The position numbers were made by a program, and so were the translations under genes. A stretch of 11,991 bases of DNA from Hyphochytrium catenoides (taxonomy: Eukaryota > Sar > Hyphochytriomycetes > Hyphochytriales > Hyphochytriaceae): assembly GCA_900088475.1 (NCBI GenBank), contig FLMG01002140.1, positions 1 through 11,991 on the forward strand, in the 5' to 3' direction. Position 1 is the stretch's first letter. The number at the start of each line of letters is the position of its first letter. Positions 8,168-11,991 of the stretch are shown piece after piece. The notes under the pieces were generated by a model, which saw only the letters and a program-made list of their open reading frames with translations, was not told where the DNA came from and searched no databases.

Positions 8168-10222
8168 TCATTTCCTCTCGCACTGATCCTGCAGAAGCAC
8201 TCGTACCGTTCTCCAAAGATAGCCTGCCGCTGTGACATTCGACACATCATCCACACAATGGAGAGCACCTCCATGAGACTAGAAAGCGCGATAGAGGCGT
8301 GTTAGAATAGAGACAGAGGAGGACAGCAAAGATAGAACGAGGAGACAGGGTTGGTGAAGGCATCTAGCAGCCCACTTTTGTTAGCGCATTAGTTTACTTA
8401 GCGGAAGAGGACAGACGGTGCGGGAGAGAAAAAGAGACACCATTGAACAGGAGGATAAATGGAAGGTGCAAGAAGGAATTTCATCTTTAGGGAGGTCAGG
8501 CAAAGGTCAACCACGTTATCCTAAAGGGCGAAGGTAGGAGCGACTAGAAAATGCACAAGCGAATAAAGAAGTCCATCACCTCAGTGGTGGCATCAGAGCG
8601 TTCAGACGCTCCCCGTTCTCTGCCGCTTGAGAAGGCTTGAGAGCCGGTTCGCGTCCTTTCCCTGCCTAGCTCGGCCTCATGCCCCTCTGAAGGAGCCTCC
8701 AAGGCTCTTCTTCTCCCGCTCTCCGATTCATTCATATGCTGACCGTTGATCTGCTCCCCCAAGTCATTCTTCATACTTCTATCTCCTCCGGCTATCGCGC
8801 CACGGGATAAAGCTTGGGACAACGTTCCCCTCTTTTTTCTTGTTGTTAGACGGTCGCTCAGGTCTCACGCTTCCAGTGATCAGAGTAGATAGAAGAAACA
8901 ATAGAAGGAGGGCGTAATGCTATGCACGACGATGAGCGCTGCACCGGCACACGCTACAGCGCAGCACCGTGGGACGTAGCGAACAGACACAACGAAAGAC
9001 AAGGATGGTGACAGAGTAAGAGACACGGAGGAACGAGTAGGGAGAGCGGTGTGAGACGGCGTCTGCGCTAGTTGAAGGTCAAGAGACGAGTGACATTGCG
9101 GCCTGCACCATCATTGACCTTCATCAGAGCTCTACCTTGAGTTGAGGCATCTGCAAAAGTTTGGGTCGCACCCACGTCGAATTCAGGCCAAGTAATGGCC
9201 GAATCTAAGTGAAGAATCCTAGGGTAAGAAGACAATTGGTACAAGCCTACCCAAAAAAAGAGCAAAGTAAGGTTAGAGAGTGAGGACGTGAGGGACAGTC
9301 TTTAAATTCGGTCGTTTGTTAACGAAAGCCGAGAAGTCAGTTTCCTCTAATTTAGTTCTCTATTCCAGAGGGCCCTAAATTGGGGGCTCCAGTAATCCAT
9401 CTTGCTGGTTGTTGCTCTTACCTTCGGTAACCTCTCCTAATAATTGTACAACCTCCGAAAGTAACGATCCATCAACAAGAGCAGGAGGTTGAACTTGAAG
9501 TGATAACGCCGCCACAGCTGCCGCGACTGTAGACAGAGATGTTGTGGCTCTCAGGGAGAAGCTGGATGCGAAGACTTGCTGCTTGTCGCTCGGCGTGAGT
9601 TAAGCACTGGCAGGTTAGCACGTGCCACGGACCCGAACGAAGAAAGAGCTCACTTCCATTGATTTGAACTACTATTAGGCAAACTGCTCGTTGATAGGAA
9701 GTTAAGTCTCATCTGCAGCGTTTATTAATCATCCATTCACCAGGTTATTATGGTTCCAGACACTGAGACTCTCACTGACTCAAACAGCCGGGGGTTGGCA
9801 GGAAGTCCTGTCTCTGCTAAACCTTGTAGTCCATGAGGCCTGTTCAACGACACCCACGAAAAAACCTGGCCGGATGCCTCTGCTCTGACCAGGGGACAAG
9901 TAACACCTAGCACAAGACTCCTGTCGTACCAGAGGAACGCTCCGTATGTACTATACAAAGCTTCTGCCTATCATAGTCAAGGCTAATAAGGATTGCATAG
10001 GTGTCAGGGCCATTTTCCGAGACGGTGGACGGAAGATCTTGTCCTCCTTTCTCTAATCGCCTTGAAAGTATGAGCTCCATGTCCGACGAAGCTTTGGTAG
10101 CAGAGCCTACCGAGGTCGGCGAAGACCGAATCAGAGACATCAGCGATCCGCGTCACGACTTGGCCAAATGAAGGCCGGGACGGTTGGGCTGAGGTAACGC
10201 CGTAACAGTTGGTAACATGGGA
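8168..10222 (-). CDS. Unrecognised multi-exon gene (3' portion), at least six exons
   Basis: Six exons chain in phase: 10222-10111, 9963-9741, 9588-9422, 9246-9136, 8812-8580 and 8278-8168 (TGA at 8168), about 318 residues. The introns are 147, 152, 175, 323 and 301 nt. The best junctions are 10110/9963 (donor GTAGGC, acceptor CAG) and 9421/9246 (donor GTAAGA, acceptor after a T7 tract); the acceptors at 9589 (GAG) and 8813 (AAG without a pyrimidine tract) are weak. The frame reads in order: an acidic helix-like stretch (RIADVSDSVFADLEALYSTY), a segment with Trp and aromatic residues, an Ala/Leu/Val-rich stretch (LSTVAAAVAALSLQVQ), LLSEVVQLLGEVTE, then a charged, probably disordered region rich in Glu, Arg and Ser, ending with a Cys-containing tail. 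I recognise no domain. The true start is upstream. The PH-START gene follows head to tail on the same strand. Confidence 0.55.
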
Positions 10223-10890
10223 CTAATGTCTGGCTCCGGTTTGGTAGGCCGTGGGGTCAGGACGGTGCTATCCTTAAGTTAGCATTGCTTCATTGATTCT
10301 GTGTGTCATCAAAGATTCTGCCGGTGGACATCGTGCCTCATAGAACAAAAGTGGGTAAATAGACCAACTTTTGGCTCCGAAGACCAAGCAAGGGAAAAGA
10401 TAATAAGCTTGCATAATAACAAGTCGCTGAACGGATAAGGCAGAAATTGCTTGATAGTGGAGCGCTGCCACAGATGATAGGAAGAAGCCGGTAGCATCTT
10501 TCAAGCGGGTTCTAGGTAGCAATGAGAGGGCACATTCTCTTGCTTGCCTTTATCCCTTGTTATGTTTAGGTCCTCACAGCCAGTACTGCTGCTTCAAACC
10601 CGGGGGGATGATCACGTAGATCACATAGGTCCTATGTCTGAAGCTTGCCTTCAGGAAGGAAGAGAAACACTTTCGACGAAGAGGTGGCCGCAATGCAGAA
10701 AAGGCAAAATGATGACAACCTCTTATTATACCACGATCTCAAAGAGTAAGCCTTCTCTCCTAAGCTCAAACACACTCTGGCTGTTGACTGGACAATTGCA
10801 CCTCTTCTCCAGAGCTAGGGAGGCTCTTCAGCAGTCCGTCTACTATTCCCAGAGCAAATCCTTGTATGGGCCCTTACGACACTACTGACA
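10223..10890 (-). CDS. Possible further 5' exons of the unrecognised minus-strand gene
   Basis: The minus strand shows exon-like pieces between pyrimidine-rich stretches. One at 10648-10578 follows a CTTCCTTCCTGAAG acceptor, reads through YVIYVIIPPGLKQQYW and ends at a GTGAGG donor. An acceptor ending TGTGGCAG at 10465 would be its partner (113-nt intron). From 10464 to about 10330 all three minus frames are open, so the frame cannot be chosen. A third piece lies at about 10735-10800. A 114-codon open frame on the plus strand (to 10888) overlaps all of this and is the competing interpretation. No domain is recognised on either strand. Confidence 0.25.
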
Positions 10891-11033
10891 CGAACTTAGC
10901 CAGCACATAACAAGAGGCAATCGGGATTCTGGTGTTCATCGCAGGAGCTGTCTTGACTGCCTTCTTTAGCACACGCATATAGGATCTGCCTGGGATGGCT
11001 AAGGAGGATAAGTTGTAGCTAGGATGGGCTAAA
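10891..11033. other. No gene seen
   Basis: No coding frame or element could be supported in this short gap. It lies between the minus-strand exon candidates on the left and the plus-strand frames on the right. Confidence 0.3.
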
Positions 11034-11315
11034 TTGAACACTCATAGAGCAAATACCATATGCAGCATGGAACACCACGAAGAGCTAGTCCTTGAATGTA
11101 GACGCGCTAAGTTTGATGTTGTAAGAGATTATCTCAAGATACACACGAATGTACCTAAAATGACTGAACTGATTGAGAAGGGAAGCTTTGTTCTCTTGTT
11201 TGTTCCATATTTCCTCCACGCACTTCACGTGGTGCGAGGAGTACACTATCATCTGGATGGACAAGATCAGAGATTAATTCGCAAGCATTCCGCCGCCGAA
11301 AGCCGTTCGTCGTGA
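11034..11315 (+). CDS. Hypothetical open frame, possibly one exon of a larger gene
   Basis: From the ATG at 11067 this encodes a charged segment (EELVLECRRAKFDVVRDYL) followed by a hydrophobic stretch (FVLLFVPYFLHALHVV) and a basic tail. No family is recognised. The hydrophobic stretch is encoded by a T/C-rich block that could be an intron tail: a GTAAGA donor-like site lies at about 11120, and an AG follows the block at about 11240. The stop overlaps a GTG in the next frame, but in a eukaryotic context this is probably chance. Confidence 0.28.
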   Translation: MNTHRANTICSMEHHEELVLECRRAKFDVVRDYLKIHTNVPKMTELIEKGSFVLLFVPYFLHALHVVRGVHYHLDGQDQRLIRKHSAAESRSS

Positions 11316-11548
11316 CCATCATCAGGATCTGGACTATGCTTGTCGCACAAACAGAATCGACACTGAAAAAAGAAACTCTTGAATCTCTAACAGTCAAGGA
11401 GCTGCCATCCTGGCTGATAACCGACACACTTTTTTCAAGAGCTCTTCTTCACGAAGGACACTTCAAATTTATCGAATTATGCCTACCACGCTTTGAGGCA
11501 CCATCATGGTCACTCAGATGTAGTAGTTCTATGCCGCCGACTTCATGA
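11312..11548 (+). CDS. Hypothetical open frame shifted -1 relative to the preceding one
   Basis: The frame is open for 78 codons with reasonable composition (TLKKETLESLTVKELPSWL, then RALLHEGHFKFIELCLPRFE). It starts with GTG overlapping the previous stop; its first ATG is at 11336. It is unrecognised. It may be an exon, or part of a gene broken by frameshifts, since the preceding and following frames are each displaced in the same direction. Confidence 0.25.
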   Translation: MTIIRIWTMLVAQTESTLKKETLESLTVKELPSWLITDTLFSRALLHEGHFKFIELCLPRFEAPSWSLRCSSSMPPTS

Positions 11549-11940
11549 AAAAATATGAGAAAGCAAACGAGCACAGCGAAAGAAGGCCAAGCGCCTCTCG
11601 AGAAAATAAGACCGCGGGGCACCTCTATTATAAGGCTAGGTTTCCATTTTGCTATATTTCCACTAGAATCATGGACAGTGATGACTCACAACCACCCTCA
11701 AAAAAGAAAACTTATTATAAGATCATCAATAAGATTACAGAGATAATAAGCAATAGCAAGCCAAAGAAGTTGAAAGTAAAGCCCGCAAGCAACTTCGCTT
11801 TGCTCAAGAAGGTAAAGATCCCATTCGAAGCTATAAAGCATAAAGCAAGCCCATTCGTTTTTTATAAAAGCCGAGTAGAAGGTTCTAGTTTTTTTTTTGA
11901 GTTAATGTGGCCTTTATTACTAGAAAAAATTAAGGAGTGA
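11545..11940 (+). CDS. Hypothetical AT-rich, lysine-rich open frame
   Basis: The frame is open from an ATG at 11545 to a TGA at 11940 (131 codons). A more likely start is the ATG at 11671, 90 residues, about 40 bp after a TATTATAAGG element. From that start the protein is very basic (Lys-rich, for example KKKTYYKIINKI and KPKKLKVKPA) with a more hydrophobic C-terminus containing a run of Phe (FFFELMWPLLLEKIKE). Base composition is clearly more AT-rich than the rest of the window. I recognise no family. The run of eight Ts at about 11889 and the simple composition leave room for a chance frame. Confidence 0.3.
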   Translation: MKKYEKANEHSERRPSASRENKTAGHLYYKARFPFCYISTRIMDSDDSQPPSKKKTYYKIINKITEIISNSKPKKLKVKPASNFALLKKVKIPFEAIKHKASPFVFYKSRVEGSSFFFELMWPLLLEKIKE

Positions 11941-11991
11941 TGACTAGTAGACTACTGTTTAAAGAGGAAGAGAGATATGAAATATGCACTA
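11941..11991. other. Window edge, nothing assigned
   Basis: These last 51 bases are AT-rich with short stop-containing frames. They would be 3' flank if the preceding frame is a gene. Confidence 0.3.

Noticed and set aside
9740-10140. Apparent frameshift between two minus-strand open frames near 9960
   Set aside because: A third frame ending at the donor at 10110 joins in phase to the exon starting at 9963 through a 147-nt intron, so no frameshift is needed.
9907-10140. Minus-strand 77-codon frame starting with ATG at 10140
   Set aside because: Most of it lies inside the 10110-9964 intron. It is protein-like in composition, so an alternative exon cannot be fully excluded.
11034-11940. Bacterial-style operon with translationally coupled overlapping genes
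   Set aside because: The rest of the window is clearly intron-containing eukaryotic DNA, no ribosome binding sites are visible, and such 4-nt overlaps arise by chance when adjacent frames are listed.
1-11991. tRNA, rRNA, CRISPR, terminal-repeat transposon or viral gene
   Set aside because: No T-loop-like tRNA box, repeat array, long terminal inverted repeats, transposase, reverse transcriptase or capsid motifs were seen on either strand.

Overview
This window looks like nuclear DNA of a single-celled eukaryote, an alga or other protist; I cannot name the lineage. Coding stretches are split by GT-AG introns of roughly 150 to 320 nt. The sense strand of these introns is pyrimidine-rich, and some carry branch-point-like CTAAC, CTGAC or TACTAAC motifs. 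The domains recognised (PLAC8, PH, START) are typical of eukaryotes. I saw no bacterial operon, rRNA, tRNA, CRISPR array or insertion sequence. All gene models come from reading frames, splice-site phase and domain motifs by eye.

Layout from left to right: (1) 1-331, no gene seen. (2) 332-1437, minus strand, a cysteine-rich PLAC8-family membrane protein with an uncertain proline-rich N-terminus. (3) about 1740-3798, a probable but poorly resolved spliced gene on the plus strand. It would be divergent from the PLAC8 gene and convergent with the next gene; its last two exons are the best supported part. (4) 4077-7843, minus strand, the best gene here: ten phase-consistent exons encoding a protein of about 546 residues with an N-terminal PH domain, a START lipid-binding domain and two C-terminal membrane helices. 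(5) 8168-10222, minus strand, at least six phase-consistent exons of a protein I do not recognise, with possible further 5' exons up to about 10890. (6) 11034-11940, plus strand, three short staggered open frames ending in an AT-rich, lysine-rich one.

The three firmest genes lie on the minus strand, and nothing ties them into one pathway. The PH-START protein is most simply read as a lipid-transfer or lipid-sensing protein anchored in one membrane while its PH domain touches another. The PLAC8 protein is a small membrane protein of a family linked to cell-number control and metal or calcium handling. The unusual points are the PH-START-membrane-anchor order, the unrecognised gene at 8168-10222, and the splice ambiguities in the PLAC8 gene.
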